Below, in pieces: positions 54,005 to 64,000 of a DNA stretch of 64,000 nt. The translations under genes and the position numbers were made by a program. The notes beneath the pieces were generated by a model, which had not been told where the DNA came from, did no database searches, and was given only the letters and a program-made list of their open reading frames with translations. The number at the start of each line of letters is the position of its first letter. The first letter of the stretch is position 1. This DNA comes from Megamerina dolium (lineage: Eukaryota > Arthropoda > Insecta > Diptera > Megamerinidae), in contig OY978525.1 in NCBI GenBank assembly GCA_963854835.1, positions 54,948,355-55,012,354 of the forward strand. Reading direction: 5' to 3'.

Positions 54005-54864
54005 AAAGTTGCATCACATGCATCGTGACCGATTCCAAGTGCGGTAAGAAAGAGGGCTTTTTAAACCCGATTAACAAGGAAGATAAGCCATTGGGGACCC
54101 TCCACATTGACCACGTAGGTCCAATGGAGGCAACAAATAAGGCGTATAACTACATACTAGTAGTAGTGGATGCCTTTTCTAAATTCGTGTGGTTGTATCC
54201 AACTAAAAATACCGGTGCAGAGGCAGTAGTTGATCGACTAAGAAAACAAGCAGCGATTTTCGGAAATCCGAAACGAGTTATAACGGACAGAGGTGCCGTT
54301 TTCACATCAACTCTCTTCAAAGATTATTGCGAGAACGAGCACGTACAGCATTTGCTTATAGCAACTCGAAGTACTAAGCAGTCACCGTTTAAGATACTAA
54401 CGGGCTTGGAAATGCGCATTGCCGGAGTACCCGAATTGGAGGAATTGCTAGAATGTGAAGCAATAGACAACCTAGATGAAGAACGAGATGCAGTACCCCA
54501 ACAAGCGCAAGATGGTATAGCTGCTATGCAACAGGAAAACCGGAAAACCTTTAACAAGCGCCGCAAAGCAGAAGTAAACTACGAGATCGACGAGCTAGTT
54601 GCCATCAAGCGTACTCAATACGGTTCGGCACTGAAGCTAAAGCCCAAATTTTTCGGCCCATACAAGGTAACCAAGAAGATGGACCACGGCAGATACGAGG
54701 TGGCCAAGGTCGGTGAACAAGAAGACCCAGGGCGCACCACAACGATAGCTGAACACATGAAGAAGTGGAACCCTTCATTCGAGCCGAATGAAGCAGCAGG
54801 ATGGCCGAATGTGGGACCCGACGGACGGACGACGCGCAGCGGACATACGTACTTATGCCATTAA
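54001..54864 (+). pseudogene. Gypsy integrase, internally deleted, ending inside the 3' LTR
   Basis: Second half of the zinc domain (KSCITCIVTDSKCGKKEG), then the core with the first Asp (LHIDHVGPMEATNK, near 54098) and second Asp (VITDRGAVFTS, near 54275). After LLIATR the sequence jumps to STKQSPFKILTG, so an in-frame deletion has removed the stretch with the catalytic Glu. A C-terminal module (LKPKFFGPYKVTKKMDHGRY) follows. The reading frame enters the 3' LTR at 54810 and ends at 54864 within it. Confidence 0.88.
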
Positions 54865-55087
54865 GCAAGACTAACCTAAAACTACCATCACTGACCACAT
54901 ACTCAAACATGACAATTATCCTACACACTTTAATATGCAACCCTGACGGACAAGAGAAAGAGATAAGAATGAAACAGAAAAAGAAAGACAGTCTTCAAAC
55001 TACCGGCGCGTGATATAATTCATATAAATCGAACATTTGAATTAAAATTAATACTAGAGAAAACCAACGAACTGTGTTTTCCCTACA
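54810..55087 (+). repeat. 3' LTR of the 48713-55087 element, with a ~90-bp deletion
   Basis: Same start and end as the 5' LTR, but 278 bp long: the segment corresponding to about 48940-49025, including the AATAAA signal, is missing. Followed by TAAA and the satellite. Confidence 0.92.
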
Positions 55088-56199
55088 TAAATTGTTATGA
55101 AAAGGCTCAAACAAGTAAATGTAAAATCCATTATTTTATCGAAATCGTGAAAAACACATATTGTGGCCAATATAAATTGTCTTGCAAAGGCTCAAACAAG
55201 TAGATTCAAAATCCATTATTTTTATTAAAAAATAGTGTAAAATACAGATTGTGGCCAAAATCATCTGTTTTGAAAAGGCGAAAATATGTTGTTTTGAAAA
55301 GGCTCTAAAAGATAATTCAAAATCCATTATTTTCATCAAGACATCGTGAAAAATTCAAATTGTGGCCAAAATGAATTGTTTTGAAAAAGCTCTAAAAGAA
55401 AATTCAAAATCTTTTATTTTCATTTAAACATAGTGAAAAACACAAATTGTGGCCAAAGCAGTTGTTTTGAAAAGTCTAAAACATGTATATTCAAAATGAA
55501 TTATCTTCATTGAAAAACCGAGAAAAATACAGCTTGTGGCCAAAATAATTCACGCCAAATACAGATTGTAGCCAAAATATATGGTTTTGCAAAAGCTGAA
55601 AAGGTAATTTCAAATCAATTATTTTCATAAAAAAAAATCGTGAGAAACACAGATGTGACTAAAAGAGGTTGTTTTGAAAAGGCTCAAAATTGAAAATTCA
55701 ATTTATAAGTCTAAAACAAATAAATTCAAAATCGATCGTGTTCATAAAAAAAATTGTGAGAAACACAGATTGTGGCTAAAAGAGGTTGTTTTGAGAAGGC
55801 TGAAAAACGAAAATTCAAAATAAATTATTTTCATTGAGAAATCATGAAAAATACAGATTGTGGCCAAAATAAATTGTTTTCAAAGGCTGTTTTGAAAAGG
55901 CTCAAAAAAGAAAATTCAAAATCCATTTTTTTATTAAAAAATAGTGTAAAATATAGATTGTGGCCGAAATAAATTGTCTTACAAAGGTTAAAACAAGTAA
56001 ATTCAAAATCTATTGTGTTCATTAAAAAATCGTTAAAAAACAAATTGTGGCCGAATGAAATTATTTTTAAAAGGCTAAAACAAGTAAATTCAAAATCCAT
56101 TATTTTCATTAAAAATCGTATGAGTAAATTGAAAATCCAATATTTTCATTAAAAAGCGTTGTGGATAAAGAAGTTGTTTTGAAAAGGCTAAAACATTTA
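55088..56199. repeat. 87-bp satellite, block 5 (~13 units)
   Basis: Same consensus as block 1. It ends in a TA used as the mariner target (56198-56199). Confidence 0.93.
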
Positions 56200-56375
56200 C
56201 GAGGGCGGATTGATAAAGAGGCTACTCAAGTACGAAAAAGGCAGCACAAACACAAAAATTTTTTTTTTGAAATTGCGATCTGTCAAACGTCAGCTGTTAA
56301 AATTTCACCTAAATTCATCGATTTGTTTATTTGTTGTAGTCGTTTGAAGTAACCAACTTTTGTGTTTCTTGAAAA

Positions 56376-57013
56376 ATGGAAAAAAGCGAATTTAGTGCAG
56401 TGATTAAACACTATTATTTGAAAGGGAAAACGGCGAAAGAGACAAAAGAAAAGCTCAATAAACGTTACGGTGTCTGCTCCGTCAGATTACATGGTAAAAT
56501 ATTGGATTGCTGAATTTAAACGCGGCCGAACAAGCACTGCAACAATACCATCAACAGGAAGGCCAAAAGAGGTGGTTACTGAAGAAAATATCAAGAAAAT
56601 CCTCGATATCGTTATGGATGATCGCCGAGTCAAGTTGCGTGACATTGTTGAAATGGTAAACATCTCATATGAACGAGTGTTCAACATTTTGCATGAACAT
56701 TTGCATATGAAAGAGCTATCGGCAAGATGAGTGCCGCGTTTGCTCAGTGTCGAACAAAAACGAGTTCGAGAGACCACTTCACAGCGGTGTTTGGACATGA
56801 TAAAGCGTAATCCTGTTGATTTTTGGCGTCGATTAATAACTGTTGATGAGACGTGGATTCACCACTACACATCTGAAACCAAAAATCAATCTAAACTATG
56901 AGTGGAAGCTGGTGGAAGTGCTCCGAAGAAGGCGAAGGTAGTGAAATCGGCTGGCAAGGTTATGGCCACTGTATTCTGGGATGCACTCGGAATATTGCTT
57001 ATCGATTACCTTG
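56376..57013 (+). pseudogene. Mariner transposase, N-terminal and first catalytic part
   Basis: ATG at 56376 starts MEKSEFSAVIKHYYLKGKTA. A frameshift near 56465 leads to the main helix-turn-helix piece (YMVKYWIAEFKRGRTSTATI). Stops replace two expected Trp codons: TGA after KELSAR (56728-56730) and TGA in the QSKL*VEAGG region (near 56898). The first Asp is present in TVDETWIHHYTSETK (near 56850). The frame is cut at the Jockey insertion after GILLIDYL. Confidence 0.85.
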
Positions 57014-57121
57014 GAGTTATTTCTGTGGTTCTTTATTGCTTATAAAAATAAGCAAAAAGAACAATAAAATCAAAGAAAAAAAAAATAAAATAATATCGTT
57101 TGCAAACATTTTGTTTGTAAT

Positions 57122-58543
57122 ATGAGTGTTCAACGATCTCCTCTCCGGCAATGGCAATCGTCTGTTAATGTGTGTGTAAACAATAATTTGCAATCACCCG
57201 CGCAAACCCTCCCGATAAGTGCATTATCAAAAAAATCAGTTGATACACACTGCACAAGTGAAAGTAACAGTGCAAATCTTTTGCCTGCACATATTCCTCT
57301 CTCTAACACTACATCAAAATTTGCAACAACAATAAATACAGACAAAAAAATAATTTGTTCTCTCGTGATATACTATCTCCCTCTATACCGTGGAGTGTAC
57401 AATGCGCTGCTCCTGCTGTAACACCAACAGCTACAACATCAAAGCAAACAAATAAGCCTTTCTACTGAAGTGCATGACCCAGTAGTTAAAGCAACTAGTG
57501 CGATGACTAATAAAGAAACAGTTGCTGTTCAAACTCGAATTGATCGCTACATTACTGTAGTAATGCGAAAAAGAAGTCCACAAAATTCAAAACAAATGAA
57601 TTCAACAAGAATTCAAAAGCAGAACACTGCCCCTATTAGTTCGGAAAATAGATACGCTCTGCTTTCAGGTGATGAAAGTGACGAAAATATTATCTCCAAG
57701 AAAAATTTCAAACCCCCACTCATTTTATTAAGATAACGCAACTCAGATAAGTTGATTTCTAGAATTACAAGTCTTATAGGACCAAAGAAATTCCACGTTA
57801 TTCCTATTAGCAAAGGCCAAATTGAGGAAACGAAAGTGCAAATCTACAGCGAGACTTATCGCAAGGTAATTGCGGAATTTGATGCTGTAAAAAAGAATTA
57901 CTACACATATCAGCTAAAAAGTAGTAAGGGCTTAATCGTTGTACTCAAAGGCGTCGAACCCAATGTTGATATTAACGAAATCAAACTTGCCCTTCAGGAA
58001 GAAGGGTTTCAAGCCAAAACAGCATTCAACATTCTCAACAAGAGCAATATACCTCAGCCGTTATATCGTATTGAGCTTCAGCCTGAAACAAAACCCCTAA
58101 AAAAAGGTGAAGTACACCCCATATATAAAATTCGATATTTATTGCATCGCAAAATCACAATCGAAGAACCTCATAAGAGAACTGGACCTCCTCAGTGAGG
58201 TAACTGCCAAGAATATGGACATACTAAGACATATTGTACCCTGCCAGCTGTTTGTGTGATTTGTGGAGATCTCCATAAATCAAACATATGCCTAAAATCT
58301 AAAGGCGATGCTAGCATGAAAAAATGCAGCAATTGTGGAGGTAATCACGCCGCAAATTATAGAGGTTGTCCAGTATATACAACCGTAAAGCTAAATTTAT
58401 CCGCTAGCAATCAACCTCTAAAACCAGTTGAGCAAACTCAGATAGCCAACTCAAGTAAGAGACAAAATATCGATGCAACACAATTCTTCTCTGCAATCCC
58501 AAACAAGAATCAAACCAATTCATACGCTAGTGTGTTAAAATAA
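57122..58543 (+). pseudogene. Jockey copy C ORF1, broken
   Basis: Starts MSVQRSPLRQWQSSVNVCVN. Lesions against copy B: frameshift near 57350, frameshift near 57450, stop at about 57734, stop replacing the first Cys of the first knuckle (58196-58198), and a stop near 58541. The second and third knuckles remain at 58256-58370. Confidence 0.88.
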
Positions 58544-58588
58544 AACCCACACCAACAGAGCAATGTAAATAATGAGCACAAACACTCA

Positions 58589-60990
58589 TTGTCCACCCAA
58601 CAGCCAAGTACCCTTCAACATTTGCTTCAAACGTTAATTCAGAATATGAACCAATTCATGAACTCAATGCAAACAATGATGCAAGAAATGATGAAAAATC
58701 AAATCGATGTTACTCCAAACATTGCTATCCAGACCATAAGTTGTCTCAAGATATGCCACTGGAACGCCAACGGCTTAAGCCAGCACCGTTTGGAGCTAAT
58801 TCAATTCCTTGAATCTATATGTCTGGAAGAATACATCTCTAAGCTAGTAATATCTGCGATATACTGTCCCCCAATATACAGTATTACTGAACAGAAATAT
58901 AAAGAATTTTTCTCAACTCTTGGTAGCAAATTCTTGGTTGCTGGCGATTTCAACGCCAAACACACTCACTGGGGCTCCCGTTTAATAACTCCAAAATGCA
59001 GAAGACTATGTTCAATCATCACTAACCATGGCTACGATGTTATTTCAAATGGTCAACCGACATATTGGCCGACGGACAAGAGGAAAATACCCGATCTCAT
59101 AGACTTTGGAGTCGCCAAAGGTTTGCAGATGGAAAATATCTCCACAGAGTGTAATTATGATCTATCATCTGACCACTCACCCACGGTAATATCTATAAAA
59201 TCACCAAGCCACCAAGGCAATTGCGTTAGAAAGAAAATAGACTGGTTAAAATTCAAGAAATATATAAATTCCCATCTTCCTCTGAGTACTGTATTAAGAA
59301 ATGGACACGATGTAGACTCAGCACTCGAAAAATTCAACCAGCTGCTCTCATTAGCTCTCAGCTCAGCCACCTGCACAAAGGTATGCAAGCAATCAAACTA
59401 TAGCCCTTACACACCAGCCGACATTGAATTACTAGTAAGACAGAAAAGAAGACTCCGAAGAAAATGGCAAGAATTCAGATCACCGAATATGAAAACACAG
59501 CTACAGCACTGCACTCGAAAGTTAAAGCAAGCCTTAAAAAATAAAAACAACAAAGAGTTAGAAGAGCACATAGCGAAATTAACTGATTCCCCCATCCGTT
59601 TGAGTGACGGTAATTGGGCTAGAAGCAACTGTGAGAAGGGTTTGGCTTTTGCAAACCACCTAAAAAGTGTGTTTACACCCAATCCACCCTCTTCACAGTC
59701 CTCATTACCAAAATTAACTTCTCAACCTTGCTCAATAACGCTCAAAATTAAAAAAAAGGACATATTCAAAGCAATTTATAAAGATTTAAACCCAAAAAAA
59801 TCACCTGGTCCAGATAAAATTACCGGTAAAATGATAAAAGAGCTACCTCCGGCTTCAGTAATTCATCTGATGCACACTTTCAATGCTATCCTTCGTATTA
59901 AACACTATCCCAAATGCTGGAAAACTTCAAAAATTATTATGATAGCAAAACCAGGAAAAGACCCTACAAAAGTTGCATCGTACAGACCTATCAGCCTCCT
60001 GCCTCTACTCTCTAAAGTATTCGAAAAGCTACTTGTTATGAATATAACTCCATTTATGAATCTCAACCAACTGATTCCCCAACATCAGTTTGGATTTAGA
60101 AGCACGCACAATAGAACAAGTCCACCGCATTGTAACTCTGATAAGGAACACTTATGAAGAAAAAAAAGTATTGCTCAGCTGTCTTTATTGATATCACTCA
60201 AGCTTTCGATAAAGTATGGCACGATGGCCTTATTTACAAACTCAAACTATTACTGCCTGCAAATGTCTCCTCATTTCTTAGTAGCTACCTCACGAAAAGA
60301 CAATTTCTCGTACATTACAAGGATTACACAACAAATCCATTGGATATTCACGCTGGCGTTCCTCAAGGAAGTGTTTTGGGCCCGTTACTGTATCTCTTAT
60401 ACACTTCAGATATGCCCAACAATAACTATACATTCATATCGACCTTTGCTGATGATACGGCAATATTGTGCTCTCGCTCTAACCCCATAGAAGCTACTAA
60501 ACTCATGCAGACTCATGTCGATTCTCTCGAAATCTGGCTAGCAAAATGGCGTATAAAAGTCAATGATACATGTCCCCCACTTAATATTAATGGCCAATCA
60601 GTTCCACAATGTTCCTCAACAAAGTACTTGGGTATTCACCTCGACAGAAGGCTGACATGGAAAAATCACATAGAGGCAAAGAAAACTCAGATCAAGCTTA
60701 AAATGAATCAGTTATGGTGGCTGTTACACAAAAGATCAAAGTTGAATCTTGAATACAAAGTGCTATTATATAAAGCAATCCTGAAGCCAGTTTGGACTTA
60801 TGGTATTCAGTTTTGGGGCACCGCATCTCCCTCAAATATCGAAAAATTGCAGCGAATACAATCCAAGTGTCTGCGAATTATTGTAAACGCGCCTTGGTAT
60901 ATGAAGAACGTTAACATCCATCGAGAACTAAATGTACCCACAATTTCTGAGGAAGTTGCAATGTCCTACAGAAGCTACATTCAAAGATCC
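58589..60990 (+). pseudogene. Jockey copy C ORF2, broken
   Basis: Read with the ORF1 tail as an artificial fusion from 58589. Internal deletions remove the N-terminal endonuclease after QFLES (near 58817) and a 20-odd-residue segment after EEHIAKLT (near 59583). A frameshift lies near 60100-60155. RT resumes at 60160 with AGVPQGSVLGPLLY and FADDTAIL, and loses a short segment near 60565. It then runs into the 3' end at YIQ. Confidence 0.87.
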
Positions 60991-61045
60991 AATGAAAAAA
61001 GCTTGTTAAAAAAAAAACAAAAAAAAAAAAAAAAAGATTATCTTG

Positions 61046-61455
61046 AAAAAGGATCCACAATCACAGGAAAGTATTATCGTGCATTATGGTATCAATTGAA
61101 TGATGCAATCAAGAAAAAACGACCACATTTAAAGAAGCAAAAACTGCTCTTTCTTCAACACAGCACACCGGTTCACACAGCATTAGATACGATGCTAAAA
61201 TTACGTGAAATACACTTCGAATTGGTTGATCATCCACCTTATAGTCCAGATTTAGCTCCTAGTGACTTTTTCCAGTTTCCAAACTTGAAAAAATGGCTCG
61301 CAGGAAAAAGATTCAGCTCAAACGAAGAAGTGATTACCGAAACTAACGCGTATTTTGAGGGGTTCCCGAAATCGTATTATTCAGATGATGTAAAAAAGTT
61401 GGAATATCGTCTTACTAAGTGTGTCGAAGTAAAAGGAGACTATGTTGAGAAATAA
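61046..61455 (+). pseudogene. Mariner transposase, C-terminal part
   Basis: Resumes EKGSTITGKYYRALWYQLND, then LLFLQHSTPVHTALDTMLKL and PPYSPDLAPSDFFQFPNLKK. The expected second catalytic Asp (in an HQDN-type motif) is His in LQHS, so the copy is catalytically dead. The third Asp (APSD) is present. Ends GDYVEK, the usual mariner C-terminus. It is open in frame with the upstream Jockey piece from 60154. Confidence 0.88.
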
Positions 61456-61520
61456 ATGGTTTTTGGAAAAAAAAAATGTTTTTTTCCTATTTAGGTAGCT
61501 TCATTATCAATCCGCCCTCG

Positions 61521-62660
61521 TAAATTCCAAATCAATTATTTTCATTATAAAATCGCCAAAAAAAGAAATGGATTGTGGCCATAAGAAGTGATTATGAAAA
61601 GTCTAAAACAAGTAAATTCAAGACCAATTATCTTCATTAAAAAACCGTGAATAATACAGCTTGTGGCCAATATAAATTGTCTTGCAAAGGCTCGAACAAG
61701 TAAATTCAAAATTCACTATTTTCATTGAGAAATCGTGCAAAATACAAAATGTGACCATAATATATTGTTTTGAAAAAGCTCAAACATGTAAATTCAAAAT
61801 CAAATGTTTTCCATTATAACATCGTCAAAAAATAGATTGTTTCCAAAATAAAAATTGTTTTGGAAAGGCTCTGAAAAATAATTCAAAACAATTGTTTTAA
61901 TTGAAAAGTCGTGAAAAACACATATCACGGCCAATTGTTTTGAAAAGGCTCAAGCAAGAAAATCCAAAATCCATTATTTTTTTTTTTAAATAGTGCAAAA
62001 TACAGATTGTGGCTAAAATATATTGTTTTGAAAAGGCTCTGAAAGAAAATTATAATCCATTAATTTCATTGAGAAAATGTGGAAAATATAGATTGTGGCC
62101 AAAAGAAGATGCTTTAAAAAAGCATGTAAATTCATACTCCATTATTCTCTTTAAAAATAGAATAAAAGTGTAAATAGATTAACTTCTCGCCAAAAGGAGT
62201 TGTTTTGCAAAATGTGACCAGATTAAATTGTTTTGAAAAGACTCAAAAAATAAATTCAAAATCCATTATTTTCATTAAAATGCGTGAAAAAATACAAATT
62301 ATTGCCAAATAAGTTGTTTTGAAAAGACTCAAAAAAGAAATCGTAAATAGAATAAATTCTTGCCAAAAGGAGTTGTTTTGGAAAGGCTCAAACTAGGAAA
62401 TTAAATATCCATTATTATAATTACAAAATCGGGAAATATACAGATTGTGGGCAAAATAAATCGTTTTGAACGGCTCATATAAGTAAATTTAAAATCTATT
62501 ATTTTAATTAAAAAATCCTGAAAAATACAGATTGTGGTCAAAAGAAGTTGTTTTGAAAAGGCTTAAACACGTAAATTCAAAATCCATTATTTTCATTAAA
62601 AAGCGTGAAAATAAATATTGTGACCAAAACAAATTTTTTTGAAAAGACTCAATCCACTCG
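61521..62660. repeat. 87-bp satellite, block 6 (~13 units)
   Basis: Same consensus, more diverged towards the right end. It fades out near 62650. Confidence 0.92.
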
Positions 62661-63003
62661 ATCCAATGTACATACTTTAATACTATATTAAAAACCAAGT
62701 TCTGAACAATGAAAATAATGGCATTCCACAAATAATGAATGAAGTAAATCTGAAATCAGTATAAATCTCAAAATGTAAGATATATTAACTGATATAAAGT
62801 TTTTATTTTTATTCTATGAAAGAAAAAAGAAACTCCGTACAAATCTAATGATCTAATCTTTGAGTAAAGCAATGAGAGTAATAATAACAATAATAACTAT
62901 TCTCTTAAGTGCTTTAATTCTATATTTCTTTCGATAGAGAGTGATAAAGAAACTGAAAATTCTTTAAATATATTCTATATAAAATTTGTACTAAATTTCT
63001 TTT
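62661..63003. other. Unassigned AT-rich sequence
   Basis: Between the satellite and the BEL/Pao LTR. No gene or repeat recognised. Confidence 0.5.
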
Positions 63004-63717
63004 TGTCATTCTAATCTCATTGATAATTCAGAGAGTGAACAACTATGATGACAGCCGAGTCTACTCACAGAAACCTCAGTCACTCATAGATAAAGTGTGC
63101 AACTATATTTTCTACAGATAAGTGACGCTGCGCAATTATCCGTGTACTCTTGTTATTCTATCTTCTTTTTATACTCTTTGCCAACAACTACTAACAGAGA
63201 CACAAATCATACCACTGTTTCAATTACTCGCTATATGGCGCTGTCGTCGCTCCACCCTATCCTCAGTGGAAATGAGGGTACAGACAGTGAACTTATACTC
63301 CCCGCAATTTAAGTGTCGTAGGCGCGACTAGTGGAGGGGTTTGCGTTGAACATACAAACAATTTGTTGAATTTGTAAGTTTATTCTGTAATCAATTGAGT
63401 TAAAGGTAAATGTAAATTAATATAATAGTACAGTTACTTACCGCAGTTTTGTACCCCTTCCTTATTTTCCAATAGGCAAAATTGAAATGACCGAATTATA
63501 TCAACTAAATAAATGACTTGTGTTACAATAGAGAAATATAAGTACAGAGAGAATTAACGATCAACGATGAGCATTTACTCTAAGAATATCACTCAAATAG
63601 GAGAGAAACGAAAGAGCGTAAACTCAATAAGGAATAGGTACAAAACTGTGGTTTCCATATCTGGGTTGCCAAGCGTAATATTTAATAACAAACATATTTA
63701 AGACTTAAAATATGACA
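63004..63717 (-). mobile_element. 3' LTR of a BEL/Pao element
   Basis: Ends are inverted: TGTCAT at 63004 on the plus strand and ATGACA at 63712-63717, so on the minus strand it starts TGTCATATTTTAAG. About 714 bp. Minus-strand TATA-like GAGTATAAAAAG lies near 63170. A G-rich tract lies directly upstream. The 5' LTR is outside the window. Confidence 0.65.
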
Positions 63718-64000
63718 CCCCCGCCCCCGTGGAGCGATCAGCTTCACCACACTCTAAATCCAGGACAGCCAGTTTTGATATTGCTCGTTGTAGAAGTCCG
63801 CTGACAGTACGCACATCTGCACGACGAGCCACTCCGTCAGCACCAGTGTACACCTTCTTAACAACGCCACGTCGCCACTGATTTCTTGGAATATTCGGAT
63901 CGCAAATAAATACTACATCATCTACTCTGAGGGGCGCCGTTCGTTGACACCATTTAACTCTTCGGGTCAGCGTGGGTAAATACTCATGTATCCACCGCTT
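63698..64000 (-). CDS. BEL/Pao Pol C-terminus (DUF5641-like), cut by window end
   Basis: About 100 codons open to the window edge on the minus strand. It reads KRWIHEYLPTLTRRVKWCQR, VDDVVFICDPNIPRNQWRRG, VVKKVYTGADGVARRADVRT and ISKLAVLDLE. This is the domain that ends the integrase of Pao-type retrotransposons and some insect relatives. The stop (TAA, 63698-63700) falls inside the 3' LTR after a run encoded by the polypurine tract. No lesion is visible in this part. Confidence 0.85.
   Translation of the reverse strand, partial: KRWIHEYLPTLTRRVKWCQRTAPLRVDDVVFICDPNIPRNQWRRGVVKKVYTGADGVARRADVRTVSGLLQRAISKLAVLDLECGEADRSTGAGVSYFKS
63718..63729 (-). promoter_or_regulatory. Polypurine tract of the BEL/Pao element
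   Basis: The minus strand reads CGGGGGCGGGGG immediately before the LTR start TGTCATA. Its position and composition match the second-strand primer site. Confidence 0.75.

Larger units (their letters stand above)
57014..61035 (+). mobile_element. Jockey-clade element, copy C (defective), inside mariner
   Basis: Target duplication GATTACCTTG (57004-57013) and GATTATCTTG (61036-61045), one mismatch. The 5' end starts GGAGTTATTTCTG and lacks about 100 bp of the 5' UTR present in copy A. A poly-A tail is at 61007-61035. Plus orientation, while A and B are minus. A deletion of about 230 bp joins ORF2 to the 3' UTR end near 60990. Confidence 0.9.
56200..61520 (+). mobile_element. Mariner (DD34D-like) element split by Jockey copy C
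   Basis: TIRs CGAGGGCGGATTGATAAAGA at 56200 and the inverse ending TCAATCCGCCCTCG at 61520, with TA at 56198-56199 and 61521-61522. Removing the Jockey insertion leaves about 1.29 kb, the normal mariner size. Satellite sequence is continuous across the TA. Confidence 0.93.

Overview
The window looks like repeat-rich heterochromatic or TE-island DNA of a higher dipteran, and a tephritid fruit fly is plausible. The basis is an AT-rich sequence, Ty3/gypsy, BEL/Pao, Jockey, I/LOA-like and RTE-like retroelements, tRNA-derived SINEs, mariner (DD34D) and rosa-type DD41D elements; the rosa group was first described from Ceratitis. I found no convincing single-copy host gene. Essentially every recognisable coding sequence belongs to a transposable element (TE), and most are broken. 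The species call is inference.

Layout. 1-4008: minus-strand gypsy-lineage LTR element (pol cut by the window edge, gag, lysine-tRNA-type PBS, LTR), with a foreign solo LTR inside its LTR. 4009-5290: 5'-truncated I/LOA-like non-LTR element. 5729-6076: two tRNA-derived SINE pieces. 6137-7983: two head-to-head DD41D elements. 8057-19880: a giant near-perfect inverted repeat, arms about 6.0 and 5.8 kb. Each arm holds the same nested set (gypsy LTR plus RNase H/integrase remnant, mariner piece, Jockey-like piece interrupted by an RTE-like element, short tandem repeats). 20644-21720: degenerate mariner holding a SINE with a 12-bp target duplication. 22966-25560: decayed gypsy element.

25585-62660: an 87-bp satellite array (about 5.4 kb in six blocks) repeatedly invaded by TEs. 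Insertions in order: Jockey copy A (27926-31789); a 10-kb minus-strand gypsy element with both LTRs (32073-42075) that itself carries a DD41D element and possibly a solo LTR; an unidentified ~1.6-kb unit with TGTTTAG/CTAAACA ends and a 5-bp target duplication (42413-48556), which carries an apparently intact full-length Jockey element (copy B, two complete ORFs); a gypsy element with both LTRs (48713-55087); and a mariner (56200-61520) carrying Jockey copy C. Satellite sequence resumes across several of these insertions, so the array predates them.

62661-64000: a short unassigned stretch, then the 3' LTR, polypurine tract and integrase C-terminus of a minus-strand BEL/Pao element cut by the window end. 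The two most unusual items are the large TE-filled inverted repeat and the unidentified 1.6-kb unit. Boundaries come from reading the sequence by eye; family names rest on motifs, not database searches.
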